Assembly: GCA_963675135.1 (NCBI GenBank)
Contig: OY776130.1
Coordinates: 64,018,867-64,082,866 of the forward strand
Source: Galeopsis tetrahit
Taxonomy: Eukaryota; Streptophyta; Magnoliopsida; Lamiales; Lamiaceae
Direction: 5' to 3'
Length of the DNA: 64,000 nucleotides
In this document: positions 21,161 to 32,761 of the stretch, piece after piece
How positions within the stretch are numbered: the first letter of the stretch is position 1
How the letters are laid out: every line of letters starts with the position of its first letter
Made by a program: the position numbers and the translations under genes
The notes under the pieces: generated by a model
Seen by the model: only the letters and a program-made list of their open reading frames with translations
What the model was told of the DNA's origin: nothing
The model's database searches: none

Positions 21161-24100
21161 CTTTTCTTGCAGGAAAGGAGGGACCTATACAGAAGAGGAG
21201 GTCTAGCAGGAGAAACTTGGTACATAGATAGTGGATGCTCAACTCACATGACAGGAACCAAAGCCCTGCTGACCAACTACATAGAAAAGAAAGGTCCAAA
21301 AGTCTTCTTTGGTGATAACGCGCATGGTAACACAAAAGGATATGGCACCCTTAAAAATGGTGACATTGAGGTACATGATGTATCATATGTAGAAGGTCTT
21401 AAGTTTAATTTATTATCTGTTTCTCACTTTTGTGACACTGGTTACTCAGTCAAATTCTCTAAAGATGAGTGTCTCATAAGTGATAAGAGAACAAAACAAA
21501 ACCTTCTAACAGGATCTAGAAAGGGAAGTATGTATCTTGCAAATTGGAACAGCTGTCCTAAGGATACATGTCTGCTTGTGAAGAGCCCTAAAGATGTCAG
21601 CTGGCTATGGCACAAACGTCTTAGTCATCTGAACTTTAAGACTATGAACAAGTTAGCAAGGGAATCCTTAGTTGATGGTCTGCCTAATGAACTCTACTGT
21701 AAAGATCAGGTGTGTGATGCATGTCAACAAGGAAAGCAAACAAAGGTCTCCTTCAAGACCAAGAAGACAGCATCAACCAGCAGAGTTCTTGAACTGCTTC
21801 ACATGGATCTCTTTGGACCAATCACTCCAACCACTCTAACAGGGAGGAAGTACACTCTTATTGTTGTAGATGATTATTCCAAGTTTACTTGGGTTATCTT
21901 CTTATACAAGAAGAGTGAAACACAGCAGAAGCTCCCTGAACTATTGAAGAGGATCCAAGTAGAGAAAGGAGAACCAATTGTGAAAATTAGAAGTGACAAA
22001 GGCACTGAATTTATCAACTCTTATATTATTGCCTATTGTACTTCTAATGGTATTCAGCATGAGACAAGTGCAGCAAGAACACCACAACAAAATGGTGTAG
22101 CTGAAAGAAGAGTCAGAACACTCAAAGAAGCTGCCAGAACACTCCTTGCTGAATTCTCCACTCCCAAGAAGCTATGGGCAGAAGCCATCAACACAGCTTG
22201 TCACACTCAAAACAGGTCAGGTATTCATAAAATACATGAGAAAACCCCATATGAACTATGGAAAGGTAGAAAACCTAGAGTATCTTACTTTCATATATTT
22301 GGTTGTAAGTGTTTCATTCACAACAATGGGAAGAGTAAGTTGAATGCTTTTGATGCCAAAGCAGATGAGGGGATATTTTTAGGATACTCCTCAACTAGCA
22401 AAGCATTTAGAGTACTCAACAAACGAACCCTTCTTGTGGAAGAAACACCTCATGTTGTTTTTGATGAATCTTGTGAAAAGAATGCAGTAGAAACAAACTC
22501 AGCTGCAGATCAGATGAGACATCTAGTGATCAAGTCCAAACCAGATGAGTTCATTGAAGTCAATGAACCTTTCCCTGAAGAACCAGAGGAGGATAAGCCT
22601 CATAGACCTGTCACTAGATCTCAAACTCAAGCAGGACAAGCTGACCAGAATCAAGATGCACCAATCCCAAATGCCAGGGGGAATGATCTCTTTGACACTC
22701 AAGATACAGATGATGATCGACCTAATCAAGTCAACCCTCCTGATGGCACTAGATCAGATGAGAATCCAAGCTCATCCAATGCAGATATTCCTGTGAGGCA
22801 TACATGGAGAAACAACCATCCATCAAAACTCATCTTAGGAGGAGCTGACTCAGGTGTCAAGACAAGAAGACAACTGAATCAGAACTCACAATCATCTATG
22901 TTCTGCTGGTGTGCTTTCCTATCCAACATTGAACCAGCTGATATAGAAGAAGTAATGACAGATAGCAATTGGATCACTGCTATGCAAGAAGAACTAAACC
23001 AATTCGAAAGAAATGAAGTCTGGGAATTGGTAGATCGTCCTGAAAACCACAATGTAGTAGGAACAAAGTGGGTATTCAAGAACAAGAAGGACGAAAATGA
23101 TGTGATAACTAGAAATAAGGCTAGGCTAGTTGCAAAAGGATACTCTCAATCTGAAGGGATTGACTATGATGAAACCTTTGCTCCAGTAGCCAGATTAGAA
23201 GCCATACGACTGTTTCTAGCTTATGCATCATATATGGGCTTCAAGGTATATCAAATGGATGTCAAGAGTGCTTTTCTAAATGGTATTCTGGTAGAAGAAG
23301 TATATGTAGAGCAGCCTCCAGGTTTTGAAAAAGGTGATCAAGTATATCGACTGAAGAAGGCTCTCTATGGTCTAAAATAAGCCCCTAGAGCTTGGTATGA
23401 CACATTGTCACAATTCCTACTTGACAATGGATATACAAAAGGCAAAGTGGATAGAACTCTTTTCAGAATACAAGAAGGAGAAGACATCCTAATGGTGCAA
23501 ATATATGTAGATGATATTATATTTGGATCACCCAATCAAGAGATGTGCAAGAAGTTCTCTGAACTTATGCAAGGAAAGTTTGAAATGAGCATGATGGGTG
23601 AGATGAATTATTTTCTAGGACTTCAAGTCAAGCAGAGTTCAAAAGGGATCTTCATCAACCAGTCCAAGTATACCAAGAGCCTATTAGAAAGATTCAAAGC
23701 CCTACAAAGCAAGACTGCAAGGATTCCAATGATGACATCTTTCAAAATGGAACCAGATGAGTCTGGAAAGGCAGTTGATCAAGCTGAATATAGAGCACTG
23801 ATTGGATCTCTACTATATCTTACAGCTAGCAGACCAGACATAACATTTGCTGTAGGAGTATGTGCTAGGTTTCAAGCAAACCCAAAGCAAAGTCATCTAG
23901 AAGCAGCAAGGAAGATTCTCAAGTACCTAAAAGGAACAATCAACCTAGGACTATGGTACCCTGCTGATGACAATCTAGAATTGAGTGGCTATTCTGACTC
24001 AGACTATGGAGGATGTAGAATTGATAGGAAATCCACATCTGGAACCTGTCAATTTCTAGGCAACAAGCTGATATCATGGTTCTCTAAGAAGCAAACCTCA

Positions 24101-24451
24101 GTTGCAACCTCCACCACTGAAGCAGAATACATGGCAGCTGGTAGTTGTTGTAGTCAGCTGCTCTGGCTAGTTCAACAACTCAAGGATTACAATGTAGAAG
24201 CAAGAGAAGTCCCTATTTATTGTGATAGCAGCAGTGCCATTGCCATCACTCAAAATCCAGTCCTCCACACAAGGTGCAAGCATGTCGACATTCGACACCA
24301 CTTCATAAGAGACCACCTTGAAAAGAAGGACATCAAGATGGAGAAAATTCACACAGATATCCAAAGAGCAGACATCTTGACTAAGCCCCTAGCTGAAGAA
24401 AGGTTCAAAATCCTATGTTACAGCTTAGGACTCCTGGACCCAAGCACATGA
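21161..24451 (+). pseudogene. SIRE-1 pol: protease, integrase, reverse transcriptase, RNase H (stop in RT)
   Basis: In the gag frame. The aspartic protease active site WYIDSGCSTHMTG is at about 21221. The GAG-pre-integrase zinc region (LWHKRLSHLNF) is followed by the integrase core with Asp in LLHMDLFGP and IRSDKGTEF and Glu in TPQQNGVAERR. RT starts near 22960 and has the YVDD box at about 23505. RNase H motifs are GYSDSDYGG (about 23988), TSTTEAEYMA and ADILTKPL. A TAA at 23378-23380 interrupts RT in the normally conserved stretch after LYGLK, which separates the YVDD motif from the rest. The reading frame is otherwise kept. It would copy element RNA to DNA and integrate it, but cannot do so from this copy without readthrough. 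Confidence 0.93.
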
Positions 24452-26333
24452 AGAAGGAAAGATCAGCTGAAAACCTCAGCTGACCCAAGTGCAGCAGACT
24501 AGGAGGATCAGATGAGGTGAATAGACACCCTCATCTTCAGGTAAGTTCTTTCCCAATGAAGACAAATAAAGCTGAGGGAAAACTTAGAGTCATCTAATCA
24601 AGGGGGAATCAATGATACCTTAAGAATCCTTGATGAAATACTCTAAAATCTGCATTGCATATCATATCATATATATATACAGCAGACTTGAACAAAGTTA
24701 TTTGATCTCTTTATTCCCAGCAATGTATACTATGTATAATAATAAATTATTCTTCATAAAATACTTTATTTATATACATAAATACAGTGTACTATTGAGT
24801 TATACTTGGTTGGATTAATACACCACCGACTCAACAGTATGCATGCACAGTACGGATTTCAAATAACTCTTGCTCAAAATTTATAAATTCTGCATTCCAT
24901 AAGATAAAGTCTGAATATCTTTAAATGTGAACCCTTAGATCAAGAATCTCATTGTTGATCTTAAGAAGTAACTTTTCAGAAATACAGACCTATCAACTCT
25001 ATAGTTTTGTCATCTTTCACTCCACTACCTCATTTCTACCCCTATAAAAGGAGGAAGTTAGGAGAACACCTAAGAACACAAATCACCAACTACAATTTTT
25101 GTTTCAGGTATGGAGAAGATTGAAAGAAAAGATGGAATGGAGATCATTCTTCAACCAAAGTCTTGGGTGAAGGAGATGAAGATTTGTCCAGAAGATGAAG
25201 ATGATGCAGATCAGCATACTTGGTTTAACCAACATAAGTATGTCTATGAAAACTAGAGGAAAGAGAGAAGTCCTTATTGAAAACTAGAGGAAAGAGAGAT
25301 GCAGAGGACAGAGTAGCAAACAAGCAGAGCTTCTTCTCCAGGGGGAAGTTCTACGTGGAGAGCTTGTTATCAAAAGCTATTGTGTCTAAACAGAACATGA
25401 AGGCTGAGTCCATGGCCCTCTCTTCGACTCCATTGAAGCCTCTTCCAATCTTCCTTCTCTTTCAAGAGTAGCGAAGAGATTCAATTAGGACACATTTGAT
25501 GCTACAACCCATCTGATGATGAGGAACATCAGATGGTAAGGGCAACCTGAACCAGTGGGATACCATCCAGGCTGATATACATATTGATTTGATGGTCCTA
25601 CTTGATTCAGAGATAGAGCTGGAAGATCCATCAAACCAGGTTGGATCACCACTCACAATAAAGCTGGAAGATCCATCATCCAGGTTGGATCATCACAGCA
25701 ACAATGAAGGATCCATCAAGCCAAGTTGGACCTTCAAAGCACAGAAGATTTACTCAGCAAATCTCAATCCTCCACTCAGCTGATCAGAAGACCAACTCAG
25801 CTGACCAGAAGACTTCCAAGAGAAATCAGCAGACCTTTTCAGGAAATCAGAAGACTTCACTCTGCTGATCAGATCACTTGATTTTTGAGTTTAATGACTA
25901 TCTTTGATCATGTAATTCATTCTAGATTTATTCCTGAATGTAATTAAACAAATTGGCCTATATAAGGAATGCAATTCACTTATAAAAAACGGCCTTGATG
26001 ATCAATTCTTGCCACAAAATTAGTCACAACGGCTATTTTTGGTAATGATGTCATTAATACTCAATTACCAAATTGCCAGCAAATCAACTGTTGCCACATG
26101 GCAAATTCAGCCGACAAACTTAAAGGAAGGCCCAAAATCAAAGAAGGAAAATCTTGGGCTCTACTCCACAATTAACCCAAATCTGACCGTTAGATCAAGA
26201 TTTGTTGGAGTATATATACACACCCTTAAAACTCTTCCAAACCCTTTCGCTCACAATACCCTATTGCTCTCAATACTCTCTCGTTCTGCAAATTTCTTTC
26301 AAGCTCTCAAAACCTAAACACTTAAACTCTACT
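24452..26333 (+). promoter_or_regulatory. SIRE-1 pol-ORF3 spacer with promoter-like elements
   Basis: About 1.9 kb without a long ORF. Two promoter-like spots are seen: CCTATAAAAGGAGG near 25040, and GTATATATACAC at 26210, 124 bases before the ORF3 ATG, followed by a pyrimidine-rich leader (ACCCTTTCGCTC, CTCTCAATACTCTCTCG). These look like a plant core promoter and 5' UTR. The spacer also has AGAAGA/CAGATCA-rich patches similar to those in the LTR. Confidence 0.5.
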
Positions 26334-29300
26334 ATGGCAATCATTGAAATTTACGACGAGAAGACCAAGAGCACTGGCACCTTGGATGCTGCAAAGTGGT
26401 CCAAGGAAGGGAAGATGTTCACAGAGAATGCTCTGTTTTTCAAAGGCAAACACACAGCTGCAAACAAGGAAATCCTTCTCCGTTGCATCAACCTCAACCT
26501 TCGAGATTTTCTGGAAGCAGCACCCACCAACGTTTATGAACAAGATGTGCTGGCTTTCTATGCAAACGCTGTGATGAAGGGATCGTATGTTGAAAGTGTC
26601 ATGGGTGGACACAAGGTCAAGGTAACAAGGGAAATCCTTCAGGAACTATTTGGTTTGTCAAGGGGGAAGATCAATATCTCCACCTACATCATGAATAAGG
26701 AGAAATAATACATAGAGATGTTCATTGATGGGAGAATCAAGGCTGCTGATGCCTCTGGACTCAAGAAATCCCAATTAGAACCTAAGTTTCAAACCCTGAT
26801 GGATATAGCAGGCAAGATGCTGCTAGGTAACACTTTCAGCCATGATGCTGTTACCACCTTGAAGGTTAGAGTTATGGCTGCAATCTGGGATCAGATTGAT
26901 GGAGACTGGCAAGGGCTTTTCTTGGACATAATTGCTCTTGAAGCCAAGAAGGTGACTTTGGACCTTCAATCAAGAGAATGGAAGGTAACCTCAACTGTCA
27001 GCTTTGTCAACAAGCTGAGTATCATCCTTCCAGAAGTACTCCCAAGAAAGTACAAGATGGGACCTCACAAGACCTTCCACATCTCCAAATATTATTTAAG
27101 GAAGGACGCTCTTGCTGAGGCAGCAAGGTTGAAAGAAGAGAGGAAGAAGCTGTTAGCTGAAGCATCTTCCAAAGATGTTATTGAAAAGGCAGAAGAGTCC
27201 ACTCATAACTCTGCTGCTGAAGAAGAAGAGGAGCCATCGAAAGAAGAGGCTCAAAAGAAGGTTGCTGAAGAGGATGATGATGACAATCAGACCTTAGCAC
27301 AAAGAAGATATCTGATCAGATCAGGGCTCATCTCCCCATCTGATTCAGATGTCACTCCCACTGCCTCTCCTTTGAAAAAGGCAGGTACTTCTAACCCCTC
27401 TCTCACTTTCACACCTTCTAAACTATCAAAGGGTCAGAAGAGAAAGAAGAACACTTCTTCTTTCACAAAGAAAGCCAAGAAATCCAGGCTCCCTACTCCA
27501 ATGAGCATAGCCCCTATTTCATCCTTCAACCCTTCTGATGATACCAACCCATCTGAACCCTCACACACTGATGTCCAAATCCCTGCTGATACTCACACAG
27601 CAGAGGAACAAGCCCAGCCTAACCCTGCTGATGTTCAAACAGCAGACAACCAACCTCAGACCACCTCCACACAACCTGCTGATGATCAAACTCAGATTAT
27701 ATCCACAATCCTTGCTGATATTCAAACAGCAAATGTCCAAGATCATCAAGCTCAAACACCTACTGATCTTCAAGAAGAAACTGAACCAGACCAGCAGACC
27801 CATAACCCTGCTGATGAACAAATTACTGAAGATCAATCCCAACCTCCTACCCAACAAGAAGAAATCACTTCCCAAATCCCTGCTGATACTCACACAGCAG
27901 AGGAAAATGCCCCAACTACCCAAACCCCTACCATCATTGTCCCTTCTGCTCCAGAAGACTTGGCATCAGAAGACCTGGTTCAACCTGGTCCTTCTCAACC
28001 TCAGTTCAGAATGGTGCACTACCCCATGTGCCAAACAGAAAAGATAATGAGGATGAAGATAGCCAACCTGCTCAAGACCACCATCCCTGGAGTTGATGAG
28101 ACTTCAATCCAGTTTGAACAAGTGCTTAGGGTATGCACTTGGATTGAGCTCAGAAGAGATGATATAGATGACCTTCTTGAGGTCACGGAAGGAATGGGAG
28201 GAAAGGAAAACTTCCTCGACTGGGAGATGGAGCAAAAGGAAGTTGCTCAAGTTCGATCCTTTGCTCAGCTGCTATCAGATGAGGCACTAACTGCAGTCTG
28301 CAACCGGATCCTAGGAGTCTCCACTGCTGATGTCCCTATCCCAGTAGGTTCATCGGATCAGCAGACAGCTGAACAAGCAAAGATGAAGGAATCAGCTGCA
28401 CCAGCCTTGGTGGAAGACTCAGCTGCCCCTGCTAAAGACTCAACTGCACCAGCTGACAAAGAAGAGATTGAAAGAGAAGTAGTCAGAGTACCAGCTCACT
28501 TCAAACCTTCAGACGATCTGACTCACTTCATTGACAATCAAGAGGATGCAGGCAGACGAATCATGACCCATCTGACTAAGGCCACTACCTGCTACCTCAA
28601 TGAGGAGTACCTATCAGCCGAAGAAAGAGGCAAAGCAATTATTGTTCATCCAAAGCCTCAAGGTACACCCTCTACTTCTACCCCATCTGTTGACCTTTCA
28701 GCAGACATCTGCTCCCAGGTCAAAGCTGCAATAGACTTGCACTTTGAGAAAGGTTTAGGCCTGCAGCTAGGAAGATATGTTGAGAAAGCTGCAAGGGAAC
28801 AGAAGACTCGTCTTCATGACCAGATTCTTGATGTTGAAGACAAGTTTGGTGAAGCACTTCATCAGCAGATAGGAGAATACTTGAGTACCTATCAGAAGTC
28901 ATCAGCCGACACCTCCAAAAGGTTTGCTGATCTTTACACTGATGAGATGCACCGCATGGAGACCACCTACAAGACAAGAATTGAGGATGCTGAAGCAAGA
29001 GCCACTGAAGGACAAGCTCTTCTTAAAACAGCTGCAGAGGAGAATGAGAAACTGCAGACTCAGCTGAAGGAAACAGCAGCCAAGTTGGAAGCTCTTACAA
29101 CTAGATTTGAAGCTGCCTCCTCCTCCAATTCACATGCTGAAGTTCTAGAGCACAGCATAACCCATCTGACCCAAGTTGCCAAGGTCAATGCCATGGCACT
29201 GAAACAAACTCTGAAAGTGGAAATCATGAATTCCATGAAGCCTTTTGCGGCTGCACTTGCTGAAGCCAAAAAGGGGGAAGATATGTTGATAAAGGCTCTA

Positions 29301-30143
29301 GAGAAGTCTACTGCCCAGCAAGCTGAACTGGTAGTAGCACAAGATGACTTGACTGAAACCTTGGGTGGTTTAAAGAGCAAAATCAAGAACAGGCAAGGCA
29401 AAGACAAAGAAATTGCTCTAGAAGATACTCAAGCACCCACTCAAGCTCCTGCCAAGAGTCTACAGATCACTGCTCCTGTAGAACAAGTTTCTGAAAAGAG
29501 AATGACAAGGAAAAGAAAGGCAGATGAGCAAGCTCAGTCAGCTCAGACCAGCAAGAAATCAGCTCCAGCAGAGCCTACTGCAGAAGAGAAAGAGGCTCTA
29601 GAGTTGAAGAAAAAGAAATTGCTTGAAGCTCAAGAGCTTAAGCAAAAGAAGCTGAATGATGCGAAGGCAGTCAAAGCCAAATTTGAAAGAAGAATTGCCA
29701 AACTCAGGAAAACAATGAAGGACAAAGTACAAGAAGACAGTGTCCTAGTGTTTGACAACAATTATGTGGATTACTTAGCCCTTCAAGATGAGCTACCAAG
29801 ATGGTATCCCCTGAAGAAGAAGTGGCAAATTCAACACCACATAGTAAGGAAATTTGGCCCTCTCCCTTCTTATGAAGAAGAATTTCTTCAATTCTCCCAG
29901 TTCATGAACATTGAAGATCCAGAGTTCTGGGAAGAAATTGTCAAGACAGCCAAAGGACTTGACAACTGCAGAATCCTAACTCCTGAAGAACCCAAATGGG
30001 ATGCACCCCTTCTGGATTTAGGAAGTGCCAACATGATAGAAATCAAGAAGATTCTGTACAAGATCTATGAAGAGGAGAATGTTACAGATGTACAACACAT
30101 GGAAGAAGTTCGAGCTCGTCTGTACCTTGCCTACCGCATTTGA
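26334..30143 (+). pseudogene. SIRE-1 third ORF (Sirevirus 'envelope-like' ORF), one in-frame stop
   Basis: ATG at 26334; 1270 codons in one frame to 30143, broken by TAA at 26706-26708. The N-terminal part (before about residue 250) resembles the equivalent part of the SIRE-2 ORF3 and the putative plant transposon protein domain. An acidic region, a Pro/Gln/Thr-rich region with repeated PAD and QTA motifs (27570-27920) and a long coiled coil (about 28700-29400) follow. Then comes a Lys-rich segment and a conserved C-terminal domain rich in aromatic residues. I see no signal peptide and no convincing membrane segment, so the traditional name 'envelope-like' is not supported here. The function is unknown. 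Downstream comes the polypurine tract. Confidence 0.82.
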
Positions 30144-30352
30144 AGATCAGAAGACCTGATAAAGACTAGCTTAGAAGTTTAAAGAAACTATTACTTGTAA
30201 TCTGTAAAAGTTCTATCTATATTCAAGTTCTAGTTCTTTCTGCTTACAAGACAAACTCTCATTGTCTTCATCAGATGCTTCAATCTTAGCATGTTATAAA
30301 CTCTCATCTTATTTCATTAAGAGCATTTATCAAGTATAGTTTTGGCTTCATC

Positions 30353-30366
30353 AAAAAGGGGGAAAT
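30353..30366 (+). promoter_or_regulatory. SIRE-1 polypurine tract
   Basis: AAAAAGGGGGAAAT abuts the 3' LTR; the same tract precedes the 5' LTR at 17179-17192 as part of the truncated upstream copy. Confidence 0.92.
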
Positions 30367-31806
30367 TGTTGGGATATAAATTCATCCTAAGCCCCACTTG
30401 ATGTTAGAATAGTTTTGATGGCCAAAACACTTAGAGTTTATAAATGTAATAGGATCAGCTGACTTGTATAGAACAGCTTAGACTAGTCTTATGTGATCAA
30501 CTGTATTGATATCAGCTGATCATCACAGTCCTGGCTTACATGCCTATCCTCAAGATGAGAAGAGTAGAAGACATGAAGACTAGAAGATCCTTGAAGACCA
30601 GATAAGTTAAGGTGCTTGTATACCTACCTATCTGATGGAGTCCCAGATTGAAGATGGCCTAAAAGCATTACAAAGAATTTCCAGATCAGAAGAGTGTTAC
30701 TCGTCTGATATCAGAAGACAGAAGACCTAAGGCCAGAAGAGTAGTCAGAAGACTAGAAGTACAGATCAGAAGACTATGTGCTCTTCCAGGACTCGGCTGA
30801 TTCCTAAGTCATCTTGCAATTCAAACGAAGACCTACCTTATTTAGAAGATTTACATGATCCCAGGATTGAAGCAATCAAGCGGCTGGAATCAAGGAATCA
30901 AGCTATTATGGAAAGATTGCTCAAACGGCTAGTCAACTCCAACGGCTAGTTGCAACCAATCTCCATTATAAATACAAGAGGATGAGAAATCACAAAAAGA
31001 AGTAACAAGAGAGAGAATTCAACAAGCCAAGCAAGCAATCAAAGCTAAAGCCATACAGTTCTAAGAATTCTCAAATGAGCCAGAAACTATTAGATTATCT
31101 ATAGCTCTTAAGTGATTTCTATCCAACCCTTAAGAACCTGAAACCTGTTCATATTGTATATCAATTGTTTTAGGCATAGTGGTTAAGAAAATTATAAGCT
31201 TGAACCATTAGTTGGATACACCTCAAAAACCCCAAACCCTCACCGAAAGGTTAAAGTTTTTGAAACCCCTTAAAGTGCAAGTGCTTACAATCACTTGTGG
31301 AGATCGTAGCTGTTAGGACGGCTCAGATCTCAAAGTCCTAACCTTGGGACTATAAAGGTCAAGACCCTTGTAATTTGTGGAAATTAAAGGGATTAAACAT
31401 CACGTTAGGACGTGAGAGTGGACGTAGGAACGTATATCCGAACCACTATAAATCCGGTGTTATTTACTTTCTGCACTTTACATTTCTGCCTTTACATTCA
31501 TTATTATATAGTGCATACTGTGATTTCAACACTCTTCAAAACAAGGCCATAACTTTCAAACCAGCATCAGCTGAGTATTTTCATTAAGTAAAACAAGTTA
31601 CAAGAACGAGTCTAAACCAGGGCCACCATAATTCCGCATATAACCTCCTCTGTCAGATCACTATAGTCATCTGGACCAGCAGACTTGCAGTCCAGTTGAC
31701 ATAGCAATCAGAAAAGGTTCCCAACTCTGTTTGAAAAAGTTTTAAAGTCTATTCACCCCTCCCCTCTAGACTTTAAACCCATTCACTACTCGTTCAGGGA
31801 CCAACA
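30367..31806 (+). repeat. SIRE-1 3' LTR (1440 bp)
   Basis: Same length and ends as the LTR at 17193-18632. The right flank (AGGAATCAAAGG) is Athila-like internal sequence, so SIRE-1 lies against or inside that element. Confidence 0.96.
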
Positions 31807-32761
31807 AGGAATCAAAGGCTCAAAAAGGCTAAGTGGTTACCATTGTAGTTTGCCAAGAAAATGAGGAATTAAGCTCAAGGGGCTAACTACGGAAAATTAC
31901 TTCGGTTTTGGGAAATTTTGGCTAAGTGACTCTTTTTAGAACAAGATGGCCTATATCACATCACAAAGTTTCACACAATCATGCTTTCAAACAAGAACTT
32001 AGGCAAGTTCTAGGATTACTAGCAATAACATAGTCCACTCTCAAATGAACTAAACCGGATTACATGCTCGATTTAAGGCTCAATTCTCACCGGTTTATTC
32101 AATAGGACTCTCACATTCATCAAATGTCCCCAAACAACAACATATCATGCATCCATGCTATCAAAGATCACAAATATGAACACAATCATGATACTATATC
32201 CAACATCAATCATGCTTACATTCAAAGCAAATAGACATCACCACAATTACTCAACAATGGATTCCAATGACTATTCATGCTCACATTTCACCAATTGTCC
32301 ACTACCCAACATATGCTCAAAACCAACTAAACCAATATACTCATGTGAAAGCCAAGTGTGCGCCGGTGCAAAATGTGACACAAGTAGAATGACGAACCGG
32401 TGCAAGGGTAACAACTAGTGGAAAAATAAAAGAAAAATAACTCCCTCAAACTTAGAATTTTACTATGTATAAATTCTAAGTTTGGGGCTACAAGTTGTTA
32501 CCTCCCTCCTTGCACATCCAATGCTTCTTCAAAGATCACCATTGCAACACTTGCTTCCCCTCTCCAAAGTTGGTTTTGCTTCCTTCTCCATTCTTCAAGA
32601 TATGATGTCCATAGTATTTCTTCATCCATACCTACAAAATAAACCAAGCTATCAACACTACTAAAGCAATAAAAACATGAAAGCAATAAAACCTTGGGTT
32701 GCCTCCCAAGAAGCGCTATTTTTAACGTCCTATGCCGGACGGTTCTTCCTTGAGGGGGATA
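31807..32761 (-). other. Athila-like 3' non-coding region with strong hairpins
   Basis: No significant ORF. The segment near 32690-32735 reads GGGAGGCAACCCAAG on the minus strand, typical of the stretch after the coding region in Athila-like elements. A perfect 13-bp hairpin lies at 32448-32483. It is nested in a longer imperfect inverted repeat (GTGCAAGGGTAACAACT near 32400 against AAGTTGTTACCTCCCTCCTT near 32492). Confidence 0.6.

Larger units (their letters stand above)
17193..31806 (+). mobile_element. SIRE-1: Copia/Sirevirus LTR retrotransposon
   Basis: Two 1440-bp LTRs (17193-18632, 30367-31806) flank a PBS, gag, pol with the Copia order PR-IN-RT-RH, a long third ORF and a polypurine tract. 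The third ORF after pol and the zinc-knuckle gag place it in the Sirevirus lineage. No target-site duplication can be scored because the left flank is a partial second copy of the element. In-frame stops in gag, RT and ORF3 make this copy defective. Confidence 0.93.

Noticed and set aside
27538..28047. Plus-strand ORF of 169 residues inside SIRE-1 ORF3
   Set aside because: Out-of-frame shadow of the Pro/Gln/Thr repeat region.
26334..30143. Viral envelope glycoprotein
   Set aside because: No signal peptide, membrane segment or cysteine pattern of a surface protein is visible; only the traditional family label supports it.
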